Shown in pieces: positions 7,674 to 14,850 of a stretch of DNA of 64,000 nucleotides (positions within the stretch are counted from its first letter, which is position 1; every line of letters starts with the position of its first letter). The notes below the pieces were generated by a model, which saw only the letters and a program-made list of their open reading frames with translations, was not told the origin of the DNA and did no database searches. Source of the DNA: JACVRW01 sp035650215 (lineage in GTDB: Bacteria; Actinomycetota; Thermoleophilia; Solirubrobacterales; Thermoleophilaceae); assembly GCA_035650215.1 (NCBI GenBank), contig DASRIC010000002.1, positions 1 to 64,000 of the forward strand, given 5' to 3'. The translations under genes were made by a program, and so were the position numbers.

Positions 7674-8674
7674 TGCTCGCCGACCTCAGCGCCGCCCTGC
7701 TCGCGGTCGGGCTGAGCGCCTACGTGGTGCTCGGCGGCGCGGACTTCGGGGTGGGCATCTGGGACCTGACGGCGCGCGACGAGGGGCTGCGGAACCGCAT
7801 CAAGCGCTCGATGAGCCCGGTGTGGGAGGCCAACCACGTGTGGCTCATCTTCGTGCTCGTGGTGCTCTGGACCGCATTCCCCGAGGCGTTCGGCTCGATC
7901 GCCTCCACGCTCGCTATCCCGCTCTTCCTCGCGGCCGTCGGGATCATCCTGCGCGGCGCCGCGTTCGCCCTCCGCGGCGAGGCGGCGAGCATGGCGGAGC
8001 GCCGCAGCCTTGGAGCGGTGTTCGCGCTGTCGTCGCTGCTCGTGCCGTTCTTCCTCGGCACCGTGGTTGGCGGGATCGCGTCCGGCCGGGTGCCGGTCGG
8101 CAACGCCGCCGGCGACGAGCTCACGAGCTGGACCAACTCGACGAGCATCCTCGTGGGGCTGCTCGCGATCGCCACGGGCGCCCATTCGGCGGCGGTGTTC
8201 CTCGGCGCCGACGCGCGGCGCGGCGGCGAGGAGGAGCTGGTGCGTGCGTTCAGGGCCCGGGCGCTCGGCTCGGGGGTCGTGGCCGGCGCGCTGGCGCTCG
8301 CCGGGCTCGTGGTGGTGAGCTCCGACGCGCCCGACCTACGGGACGGGCTCACGTCGGGCGCCGCCCTCGCGTGCGTGATCGGCTCCGGCGTGTTCGGGCT
8401 GCTCACGCTGGTGCTCGAGTGGCGCTCGCGCTTCGAGCCCGCCCGCTACACGGTGGCCGCTGCGGTGGGAGCGATCGTGGCCGCGTGGGCGCTCGCCCAG
8501 GAGCCGTACATCCTTCCCCCGGAGCTGACCGTGGCCGAGGCCGCTGCACCGGACGCCACGCTGGCGGCGCTTCTTGGCTGCTCCGCGGTCGGCATGCTGA
8601 TCCTGCTTCCCGCTCTGGCCTGGCTGTACAGGCTCACGCTCCGCGGGCAGCTCGACAAGGGGTCGAACGCGTGA
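7673..8674 (+). CDS. cydB: Cytochrome bd quinol oxidase subunit II
   Basis: 333 aa, ATG start overlapping the cydA TGA (TGATG). This haem-free partner of CydA has about eight hydrophobic helices. The opening LSAYVVLGGADFGVGIWDL is diagnostic, followed by SPVWEANHVWLIFVLVVLWTAFP, where the conserved WE/NHVW block packs on CydA. The length is slightly short for the family. The stop overlaps the next small gene as GTGA, so all four genes from 5266 to 8829 are probably one translationally coupled transcript. No cydDC assembly transporter is in the window. Confidence 0.95.
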   Translation: MLADLSAALLAVGLSAYVVLGGADFGVGIWDLTARDEGLRNRIKRSMSPVWEANHVWLIFVLVVLWTAFPEAFGSIASTLAIPLFLAAVGIILRGAAFALRGEAASMAERRSLGAVFALSSLLVPFFLGTVVGGIASGRVPVGNAAGDELTSWTNSTSILVGLLAIATGAHSAAVFLGADARRGGEEELVRAFRARALGSGVVAGALALAGLVVVSSDAPDLRDGLTSGAALACVIGSGVFGLLTLVLEWRSRFEPARYTVAAAVGAIVAAWALAQEPYILPPELTVAEAAAPDATLAALLGCSAVGMLILLPALAWLYRLTLRGQLDKGSNA

Positions 8675-8829
8675 CCCGCACGCTCATCCTCTTCGGCGTG
8701 GGCAGCTGCACGCTCTTCTTCTTCGACCACACGCTCACGATCCTCACGGGCGTGGTGCTGCTGATCGCCGCGATCGTGTCCGGCATCTTCACGCTGCTCA
8801 GCCCGGAGCGGCTGGGCTCCGATCCGTGA
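8671..8829 (+). CDS. Small hydrophobic protein coupled to cydB
   Basis: 52 aa, GTG start embedded in the cydB stop. One or two hydrophobic stretches (about residues 4-18 and 22-45) with an HT between them make it an obligate membrane peptide. Its place as the last gene of a cyd operon matches the small accessory subunits of bd oxidases (CydX, CydS and similar), which bind subunit I and stabilise the haems. I see no sequence resemblance to those families, so the functional link is inference from position and size. Its 3' end overlaps the convergent adenylating enzyme gene by 32 bp. Confidence 0.7.
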   Translation: MTRTLILFGVGSCTLFFFDHTLTILTGVVLLIAAIVSGIFTLLSPERLGSDP

Positions 8830-10168
8830 CGCCCGACGCGGCCGGCACGATCATCTGAAGCTTCCCGCCCGGCGAGCGCTCACAGGCGTCCACGGTCTCG
8901 ACCTCAACCGCCGGCCGCGGCACGCCCAGCTTCTCGAGGCGGCCGCGGACCCCGTCCCGCAGCCGCGCGGGCGCGTCGGCCGCTCCGTCGCGGAGCGCGA
9001 CGCGCAGCCGCAACCCGTCGTCCTGCTGGACGACCTGGAACTCGCGCACGTCGGGGTCGGCGGTCACGAGCGCGAACTGCAGCGGGTGGACCGTGACGCC
9101 CCCCAGGTACAGGATCTCCTCGGCGCGCCCCTCGAGCGAGCGCAGGCGCATCAGCGTCCGCCCGCACGGGCACGGCTCGCTCTCGACGGTGACCAGGTCG
9201 GTGACCTCGAAGCGGATCAGCGGCAGCGCCCGGTTGAAGAGGTTCGTGACCAGCAGCCGGGCGCCGGGCTCGCCGGCGGGCACCGGGCGGCCCTCCTCGT
9301 CCACGTTCTCGACGATGCACATGTCGTCGAACAGGTGCATCGAGCGCTCGGCGCAGTCGTGGCCGAAGAGCCCCTCGGTGGTCGCGTAGAAATTGTAGGG
9401 ACGCACGCCGAACACCCGCTCGAGGCGGTCGCGTAGCCCAGGGCTGAGCGGCTCGCTGCTCGTGACGAGGGCCTCCGGCGCGATCCGCAGCCGCCCCGCC
9501 CGCTGCTCGTCGGCGAGTTGGCCCATGATCGACGGGTAGGTGTACAGATGTTGGGGCTGGAACTCGTTCAGCCCCCGAACCAGCTCGGACAACGGCTGCG
9601 TGACGGCGAGCGGCAGCAGGCGATGGATGCCCACGTCGAGCGTCTGTGCGCCGCGGCGAGTCATGTGCGTGGGCGACGCGCCGCCGATCATCGCGAGACG
9701 CAGCCGCGGCAGCCGCGGCGTCGCCCCGGTCCAGTCCGAGCGCCGGAAGAACATCGCCGCGATGCCCGACCAGCCGGGCCGGTCGTAGACGAAGACGGCC
9801 TTGCGCCCCGACGAGCCGCTCGAGGTCATCACGCGGTACTCGCCCAGGTAGAGCGCGTCGTCGTCGATCTGGTCGAGGTGGTCGAGCAGCGTGTCGAGTT
9901 GCAGGCGGCGATCGGTGACGCGCTCGTCGAAGCCGTCGATCAGCTCCGCCTTGGTCGTGATCGGCAGCTCGCCGAGCCTGACCCGGCCGCGTGGGACGTG
10001 CTCACGCCAGAAGGGCGAGCGCGCGGCCGCGTAGCGGGTCAGCTCCTCGAGCCGCTCCTGCTGGAAGCGCTCCAGCTGCTCGCGTGGCCAGCGTTCCCGG
10101 TCAAGCAGCGCCTTGCTTTCGCGGACGCCGCGTGCGAAGTCCTGAAGCCGCTTGATGCGGTAGCCCAT
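8798..10168 (-). CDS. PaaK-like AMP-forming adenylating enzyme (phenylacetate-CoA ligase / F390 synthetase family)
   Basis: 456 aa. ATG 10168 is preferred over 10183 because AAGGAGG lies 5 nt upstream. It belongs to the adenylate-forming superfamily that activates carboxylates with ATP. The phosphate-binding loop is MTSSGSSGRKAVF (about 113-125). Also visible are YATTEGLFGHDC (aromatic/acidic A5-like block), LPLIRFEVTDLV and GRAEEILYLGG near the C-terminal lid. The opening region ERWPREQLERFQ...LTRYAAARSPFWREH is typical of PaaK-type proteins. The substrate is unknown; no phenylacetate pathway genes are nearby. The 5' end overlaps the TetR gene upstream by 68 bp, so the regulator probably controls it. 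Confidence 0.85.
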   Translation of the reverse strand: MGYRIKRLQDFARGVRESKALLDRERWPREQLERFQQERLEELTRYAAARSPFWREHVPRGRVRLGELPITTKAELIDGFDERVTDRRLQLDTLLDHLDQIDDDALYLGEYRVMTSSGSSGRKAVFVYDRPGWSGIAAMFFRRSDWTGATPRLPRLRLAMIGGASPTHMTRRGAQTLDVGIHRLLPLAVTQPLSELVRGLNEFQPQHLYTYPSIMGQLADEQRAGRLRIAPEALVTSSEPLSPGLRDRLERVFGVRPYNFYATTEGLFGHDCAERSMHLFDDMCIVENVDEEGRPVPAGEPGARLLVTNLFNRALPLIRFEVTDLVTVESEPCPCGRTLMRLRSLEGRAEEILYLGGVTVHPLQFALVTADPDVREFQVVQQDDGLRLRVALRDGAADAPARLRDGVRGRLEKLGVPRPAVEVETVDACERSPGGKLQMIVPAASGVTDRSPAAPG

Positions 10169-10772
10169 CGAGTCCTCCTTCATCCAGTGCGAGTCTCAAG
10201 ATGCGCGCGCCGAGCTCCCGATCCACGACCTCCGGCTGAGTCAACCGCTCGAGCTGCAGACCGGTCAGCATCGCGTAGCGGGCGGTGGCGAGCTTGCGCG
10301 GATCCTCCGGCAGCTCGACGCCGCGCTCCTCGGCCAGCCTCACCAGCCCCGCTTCGAGTGGCTCGACGATCCGCTTGTGCAGGCGCGCGAAGCGCTCCCG
10401 CAGCTCGGGATGTCGCAGCACGTGAGCCCAGAACTCGAAGAACACCGCGATCCAGCCGTCATCGGCGTCGCTCCGGGGCGCAGCCGTCCGGGCCGCTCCC
10501 ACGAGACCCTCGAGGGCGCTGGGGGCGCTCGCCATGAGCGCCTCGAACTCCTGCAGGCGCCGCTCGAGGCGGCGCTCGTACAGGGCGAAGAAGAGGTCCT
10601 CCTTCGAGCGGAAGTTCGAGTAGACGGCTCCCTTGGTGTAGCCGGCCTCCGCCGCCACGGCGTCGACCGAGGTGGCATGGAAGCCCTTGCTCGTGAACAG
10701 GCGCTCCGCCGCGTCGACGAGCTCCGCGCGAGTGCGCGCCTGACGCTCGGCGCGGGTCGGGACGGCACGCAT
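10101..10772 (-). CDS. TetR-family transcriptional regulator
   Basis: 223 aa, ATG 10772. N-terminal TetR HTH (residues about 9-55): RAELVDAAERLFTSKGFHAT, VDAVAAEAGYTKGAVYSNF, then RSKEDLFFALYERR. The remainder is the variable helical ligand/dimer domain. Two adjacent perfect 17-bp inverted repeats cover its own start codon and the bases upstream (10769-10802), so it very likely represses itself and the PaaK-like gene it overlaps. The likely inducer is the acyl compound handled by that enzyme; this is inference. Confidence 0.92.
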   Translation of the reverse strand: MRAVPTRAERQARTRAELVDAAERLFTSKGFHATSVDAVAAEAGYTKGAVYSNFRSKEDLFFALYERRLERRLQEFEALMASAPSALEGLVGAARTAAPRSDADDGWIAVFFEFWAHVLRHPELRERFARLHKRIVEPLEAGLVRLAEERGVELPEDPRKLATARYAMLTGLQLERLTQPEVVDRELGARILRLALDEGGLDGLPHQAASGLRTRRPRKQGAA

Positions 10773-10802
10773 ACCGTGAGTATGCAGATACCGTCAGTAT
10801 CT
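10769..10802. promoter_or_regulatory. Two abutting TetR-type operators
   Basis: GCATACCGTGAGTATGC (10769-10785) is directly followed by AGATACCGTCAGTATCT (10786-10802). Each is a 6-5-6 perfect inverted repeat, and both share the core ATACCGTNAGTAT. The first overlaps the regulator's ATG (10770-10772). The exact 17-bp repeat distance would place two dimers about 1.6 turns apart. Autoregulation is inferred from position. Confidence 0.8.
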
Positions 10803-10813
10803 GTCAACCGCGA

Positions 10814-12484
10814 TCAGCCGGACTTGCCGCACTCCTGGAGCCGCACACCCGCGACCATCGGCTCGACGGCCTGGCCGTCGAGCAGCGGTGCGATCAGGCC
10901 GCGCAGGCGCTGGTCCATCCGCACGAGGTAGCCCGGTCCGAGGCCGATGGAGCCGGACGCCCGCTCGACCGCGATGCCGTGCAGACGCAGGCGGCGCTCG
11001 ACGGTGCCCTCCGGCCGGGCGCCTGAGAACTGCGCCTCGGTGAGGAAGTAGCCGCAGGGCGGATCCTCGAGGGTCAGCTCGGGAGTCGGGGCGTCCACGT
11101 CCGGCGCGCTCAGGAGCGGCGGGAACACCGGCCACGGGTAGGCTCCCCGGAAGTAGACCGGACCCTGGTTGGAGCGCTGGAACGCGATCGAGCCCGCGAT
11201 CAGCTGCTGAATCTCACCCAGGTTGTCGCGGTGGTAGTCGAGCATGCCCTTCGCCAGCCAGAGCTGCCCGTAGGTCCGGCGGTTCTGGTTCTCGGGCGCC
11301 GTCGCGCCCGGCCGGGTCGGCCCGGGGGCCTCGCGGTTCTCGGACAGGATGCCGAGGACGCTCTTCAGGCCGAACGTGTTCCGCAGGATGGTCTCCTGGC
11401 TCGCTCCGCCGTTGCTGTAGGGGCCGGCGAACCAGCCCGTGGCCGCCGCGGCGTTGTAGATCCGGCTCTCGATCAGGCCGTTCTTCAGCTCGGAGTAGAC
11501 GGGACGGTGCACGTTCAGGTGGCGCGGGCCGAGCACCGGCAGGTCCTCGGCGTCGCCGTTGTGCCCGTCGACCGCGACGTCAGGCGTGTAGTCGCGCAGC
11601 ATGGCCGCGAACGCCTTCGTCTCGGGCTCGCGCAGCAGCGAGTGGTCGCGGTTCAGGTCCTGCCCGGTGGAGCTGCCGCGCGTGTTCAGCGCGCGGCCGT
11701 CGCCGTTCAGCGTCGGGATGATCAGGACGTTCGCGCGCGACATGATGTCGAGCAGGTGGGTGTCGTCCGTGAAGGCGAGCTCGCGCGCCAGGATCAGGCA
11801 CGCCTCGCGCATCGAGGGCTCGTCGCCGTGCACGTTGCACTGGATCAGCACGGTGGGCGTCTGCGAGATCCGCTCGGCGCTCGGCAGGGGGCTCGGGGCG
11901 CGGAAGATGAACATGTTGATCGGGCGGCCCTGGAGGGTGCGGCCGATCTCCACCACGCGCACGCGCGCACTCGCCGCGTCGATCGCGGCGGTGTAGGCGT
12001 ACTCGTTCACGTCGCTCGTGAAGGACGCGCCGTTCGTCTGCTCGAATTGCGTCCGCAGCGACGCGGCCCCGGGACCGCTGCCCCACTGCGCGCGGGTTGT
12101 GCCGACGACGGGCGCCGAGAAGGGCTGCACCTCGGTGCCGACCCGGGCCCGGACGCGCCAACTGAAGCGCTGGCCGAGCACGAAGCCCGAGTCCGCGAAC
12201 GTGGGCGCGTCCGGCCGCACGGTGCGGGTGGGCTCCCAGAGGCCGACGATCCGCGCCGGCCCCGTGGGCTGGTCGGAGGCATCCACGGGCGTGCGCTCGA
12301 CCTGGTAGTCGGTGGCGCCCTCGACGGGCGTCCAGCCGAGCGTGGTGAAGCCCTCGCCCTGGACGGCCGAGAGGCCGGTGACCTGACCTGGTTCCTGAGC
12401 GGCGGAGCTCCCCGCGGCCACCAGCGACAGGCTCACCGCAACTGCGAGCGCGGCACGGACGACCCTCCAGCTTCTCGTGCGCAT
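10814..12484 (-). CDS. Secreted M14-family zinc carboxypeptidase with fibronectin-like N-terminal domain
   Basis: 556 aa. Signal peptide to about residue 29 (SSAAQ). Residues 33-130 look like a fibronectin III-type domain (VTGLSAVQGEGFTTLGW ... WRVRARVGTE). The peptidase domain follows: zinc ligands His219 and Glu222 in QCNVHGDEPSMRE, a later DVAVDGHNGD, and ILSENRE containing the probable catalytic Glu. The NGDGRALNTRGSSTGQDLNRD segment is the substrate-carboxylate pocket region of M14 enzymes. The last 150 residues are an extra domain with two cysteines. It probably trims peptides outside the cell. It starts 44 nt downstream of the coiled-coil gene and may be cotranscribed. Confidence 0.88.
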   Translation of the reverse strand: MRTRSWRVVRAALAVAVSLSLVAAGSSAAQEPGQVTGLSAVQGEGFTTLGWTPVEGATDYQVERTPVDASDQPTGPARIVGLWEPTRTVRPDAPTFADSGFVLGQRFSWRVRARVGTEVQPFSAPVVGTTRAQWGSGPGAASLRTQFEQTNGASFTSDVNEYAYTAAIDAASARVRVVEIGRTLQGRPINMFIFRAPSPLPSAERISQTPTVLIQCNVHGDEPSMREACLILARELAFTDDTHLLDIMSRANVLIIPTLNGDGRALNTRGSSTGQDLNRDHSLLREPETKAFAAMLRDYTPDVAVDGHNGDAEDLPVLGPRHLNVHRPVYSELKNGLIESRIYNAAAATGWFAGPYSNGGASQETILRNTFGLKSVLGILSENREAPGPTRPGATAPENQNRRTYGQLWLAKGMLDYHRDNLGEIQQLIAGSIAFQRSNQGPVYFRGAYPWPVFPPLLSAPDVDAPTPELTLEDPPCGYFLTEAQFSGARPEGTVERRLRLHGIAVERASGSIGLGPGYLVRMDQRLRGLIAPLLDGQAVEPMVAGVRLQECGKSG

Positions 12485-12528
12485 GCGTTGGGCATACCCG
12501 GTCGCGTGATTCCGACGCGCCGCGCGGG

Positions 12529-12744
12529 TCAGTCCCGCTCGCGCTCGTCGAGCCGCTCCTCGAGGCGCTCCCGGCGCTCTTCGAGGCGCTCCTCCTGGAG
12601 CTCGAGCCGGTTCTCTTGGAGCTCGCGCTCGGCGGCGCTGGTCGCTCCGAACCGCGAGGTCACGATCACGATCGCCACGACCACGATCGCTGCAGCGACG
12701 AGCAGCGAGCCCAGCATCTGCGCAGTCTGTGAGCGACCGCTCAT
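12529..12744 (-). CDS. Small membrane-anchored coiled-coil protein
   Basis: 71 aa, ATG 12744. A short N-terminus is followed by one transmembrane helix (about 11-30) and then a highly charged helix of about 35 residues built from near-repeats of ERLEERRE, an almost certain single coiled coil facing the cytoplasm or the wall. Its ATGA overlaps the stop of the upstream gene at 12741, so the two are translationally coupled. No known family; it may be an oligomerisation partner of the neighbouring membrane protein. Confidence 0.7.
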   Translation of the reverse strand: MSGRSQTAQMLGSLLVAAAIVVVAIVIVTSRFGATSAAERELQENRLELQEERLEERRERLEERLDERERD

Positions 12745-13112
12745 CCCGCGAGGAAGTCCCCGGCCGAGGTGATCCAGGCGAGCGCGAGCAGCAGCCACAC
12801 GGAGACGCCGAGGCCCGGCAGCAGCCGCCCCAGCGAGCGCCACCAGCGCACCACCGCGATCTTGAGCGCGAGGACCGCGAGCAGGCTCACGCCGGCGACC
12901 ACGTGCAGGGCCGCGTCGTTCTCGAAGCCGAAGTAGCCGACGCACATGAACGCCGTTATGACGAGCAGCACCGCGATCGTGTCGCCCACCGCACGGTGAG
13001 CCCGCGCCGCGGGGCGCGCCTCGAGGAAGGGCGGGCGCAGCTTGCCGTAGCCCACGGCGATCAGCACCAGCTGGTAGACGGCGAGCGCGAGCGCGACGGA
13101 GGCCAGCAGCAC
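12741..13112 (-). CDS. Four-helix membrane protein (resembles DUF6529 family)
   Basis: 123 aa from GTG 13112. Four hydrophobic segments are visible. The first reads LALAVYQLVLIAVGYG followed by KLRPPF; the second is IAVLLVITAFMCVGYFGF; the third and fourth follow after a HVVAG segment. The histidines and arginines near the membrane edges (ARAHRAVGD, HVVAG) suggest a cytochrome b561-like or ferric-reductase-like fold, but this is only an impression. The frame remains open and protein-like upstream (EDFIDSVTRGNPTEVK) to a CTG at 13163, with no ATG, GTG or TTG, so the true start may lie there. The family name is recalled, not searched. Confidence 0.7.
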   Translation of the reverse strand: MLLASVALALAVYQLVLIAVGYGKLRPPFLEARPAARAHRAVGDTIAVLLVITAFMCVGYFGFENDAALHVVAGVSLLAVLALKIAVVRWWRSLGRLLPGLGVSVWLLLALAWITSAGDFLAG

Positions 13113-13173
13113 CTTGACCTCCGTCGGGTTGCCCCGCGTGACGCTGTCGATGAAGTCCTCCAGCCGGCTAGGC

Positions 13174-14592
13174 CTAGGGGCCCGTCCTCCGCACGATCCA
13201 GAGCCCGGAGTTCATGTCGCTCGCGTAGACCAGGTCGCTGGCGTCGTCGTGAGCGACGCCCCAGACCTGGGTCGCGTTCGTGAGCGTGCCCCGCTGGGAG
13301 GGCTGCACCGGGTTCTTGGCCGAGGGCGGCACGAAGTACGCCACCTCCGTCAGGTTCCTCGGATGGGCGGCATCGACCACGCGGATGCCGTCGGTGTACC
13401 AGGAGATGTACAGGTCGGTCCCCACGATCAGGGGGTTGTGGATCGTGTAGTCGCCGGCGCGGACGTCCTTGCTGCCGGACGAGTTCGGCGTGCGGTACTC
13501 GCCGATCTGCACCGGGTCCGAGAGGTCCGAGTAGTCCCACGCGCGCAGGTAGCCGAAGCCCTTCTCGGTGTCGGGGCCCGAGGTCTTGCAGAAGTCCTCG
13601 TCGGCGGAGAAGAGGATCTCGCGGCCCTCGTCCCACTGCGAGGAGTGCGCGTCGCCGTCCTCGTCCGCGTCGTAGTCGGTGTCACCGAGATACGTCGGCG
13701 TGGCCGGGTTGCTCAGGTCGAGGGCGACGAAGCCGGTGTCCCAGTACGCGACGAACCCGAGCGTGCCGTCGGCCGAGGGCTCGACGCTGTGGCCGTAGAC
13801 CGGGTCCGGGTCGCATCCGAGTTCCTGGCCCATGGTCTCGAGGTCGCCGTCGTGCACGACGCCCCAATCGGAGACCGCGAGCGGAGCCTTCGGATTGGTC
13901 ACGTCGAGCAGGCGGAAGTCGCCGCGCCCGGCCCGGTCGCGATAGCCGCTCGGTGACATCACGTCGTCGTACTCGCTCGCCGGCACGCTCGCGTACACGA
14001 ACGTGCGGCCGAGGTCGGTCCGGTGCTGCACCTCGAGCTCGTGCAGGCCGCGCGTGCAGCAGCCGGTGCCGAGGAAGCCGATCTCCACCGGGCGGGCCGG
14101 GTCGGTCACGTCGAAGAGCTGGAGGCCGCGCTTGAAGTCCATGTTGTAGCGGCTGCCGCCGCAGACCTGGATGCCGACCGCCGCGATGTCGCTGCCGGCC
14201 ATCGGTCCGTACTGGGCGGTGAACACCACCACGTCCTCCGCCGAAGTCCCGGGGGGCGAGTCGAGCGTGGACACCTCCGTCGGGTTGCTCGGAGTGCTCG
14301 AGTCGATCACGGCCACGCCGTCGTTCGGGCAGAAGCGCTGCTTGCCGCCGGTCTTGGTCTCCGAGAAGCCCCAGCTGCCCACGTAGGCGTGGTCCTCGTG
14401 CACCCACACGTCCGCGTTGTAGCCGCGGCCGCCGATGTCGGTGTGGCCCACGACCTCCATGTTCAGGGCGGCGCCGTCCTGCTGGACCGGCCCCTTGACC
14501 GCCGTGTCGAGCGGCCGGTGGCCGGCCTGGGCGGCGGCGGGCAGGAACAGGGTGGCGACGACGGATAGGACGGCGAGCCTGCGATGGTGCAT
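13174..14592 (-). CDS. Secreted LVIVD-repeat (beta-propeller) protein
   Basis: 472 aa. ATG 14592 is chosen over 14619 because a GGGGGAG site lies just upstream. The signal peptide is about 23 residues (LSVVATLFLPAAAQA-GHR). The body contains repeated blade motifs of the LVIVD type: NDGVAVIDSSTPSNPTEVST, RGLQLFDVTDPARPVEIG, DFRLLDVTNPKAPLAVSDWG, FVALDLSNPATPTYLGDT and GIRVVDAAHPRNLTEVAYF. This predicts a cell-surface beta-propeller. Cysteine-rich loops (GTGCCTRGLHE) could be disulfide-bonded. The function of LVIVD proteins is not established. It reads toward the small membrane-protein pair. Confidence 0.88.
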   Translation of the reverse strand: MHHRRLAVLSVVATLFLPAAAQAGHRPLDTAVKGPVQQDGAALNMEVVGHTDIGGRGYNADVWVHEDHAYVGSWGFSETKTGGKQRFCPNDGVAVIDSSTPSNPTEVSTLDSPPGTSAEDVVVFTAQYGPMAGSDIAAVGIQVCGGSRYNMDFKRGLQLFDVTDPARPVEIGFLGTGCCTRGLHELEVQHRTDLGRTFVYASVPASEYDDVMSPSGYRDRAGRGDFRLLDVTNPKAPLAVSDWGVVHDGDLETMGQELGCDPDPVYGHSVEPSADGTLGFVAYWDTGFVALDLSNPATPTYLGDTDYDADEDGDAHSSQWDEGREILFSADEDFCKTSGPDTEKGFGYLRAWDYSDLSDPVQIGEYRTPNSSGSKDVRAGDYTIHNPLIVGTDLYISWYTDGIRVVDAAHPRNLTEVAYFVPPSAKNPVQPSQRGTLTNATQVWGVAHDDASDLVYASDMNSGLWIVRRTGP

Positions 14593-14668
14593 GAGTCTCC
14601 CCCGAGCTTTGCGATTCACCGACGCGGGAATCTATCCGCCCGGGGCCGCCGTCAGTAGCCTGCAGTAC

Positions 14669-14836
14669 ATGAGAGTCATCGACTGCGACTGCGGCAAGAC
14701 GGTGCAGGCGGGCACCGACGAGGATCTCGTGAAGGCCGTTCGCGCGCACGTCGACGAGGACCACGCGGACCAGCTCTCGGACGAGCAGGTGGAGGCGCTG
14801 GTGGCCGAGCGGGCCTACGAGGCCTCGGACGCCTAG
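14669..14836 (+). CDS. DUF1059 family small protein
   Basis: 55 aa, ATG 14669. It opens RVIDCDCGKTVQAGTDEDLVKAVRAHVDEDH, matching the DUF1059 pattern: a CxC near the N-terminus, then DEDL and spaced histidines. These may bind a metal. It is an acidic cytosolic protein of unknown function. It stands alone, divergent from the LVIVD gene and convergent with the sulfur-metabolism gene. Confidence 0.85.
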   Translation: MRVIDCDCGKTVQAGTDEDLVKAVRAHVDEDHADQLSDEQVEALVAERAYEASDA

Positions 14837-14850
14837 TCGCGGACCCGGAC

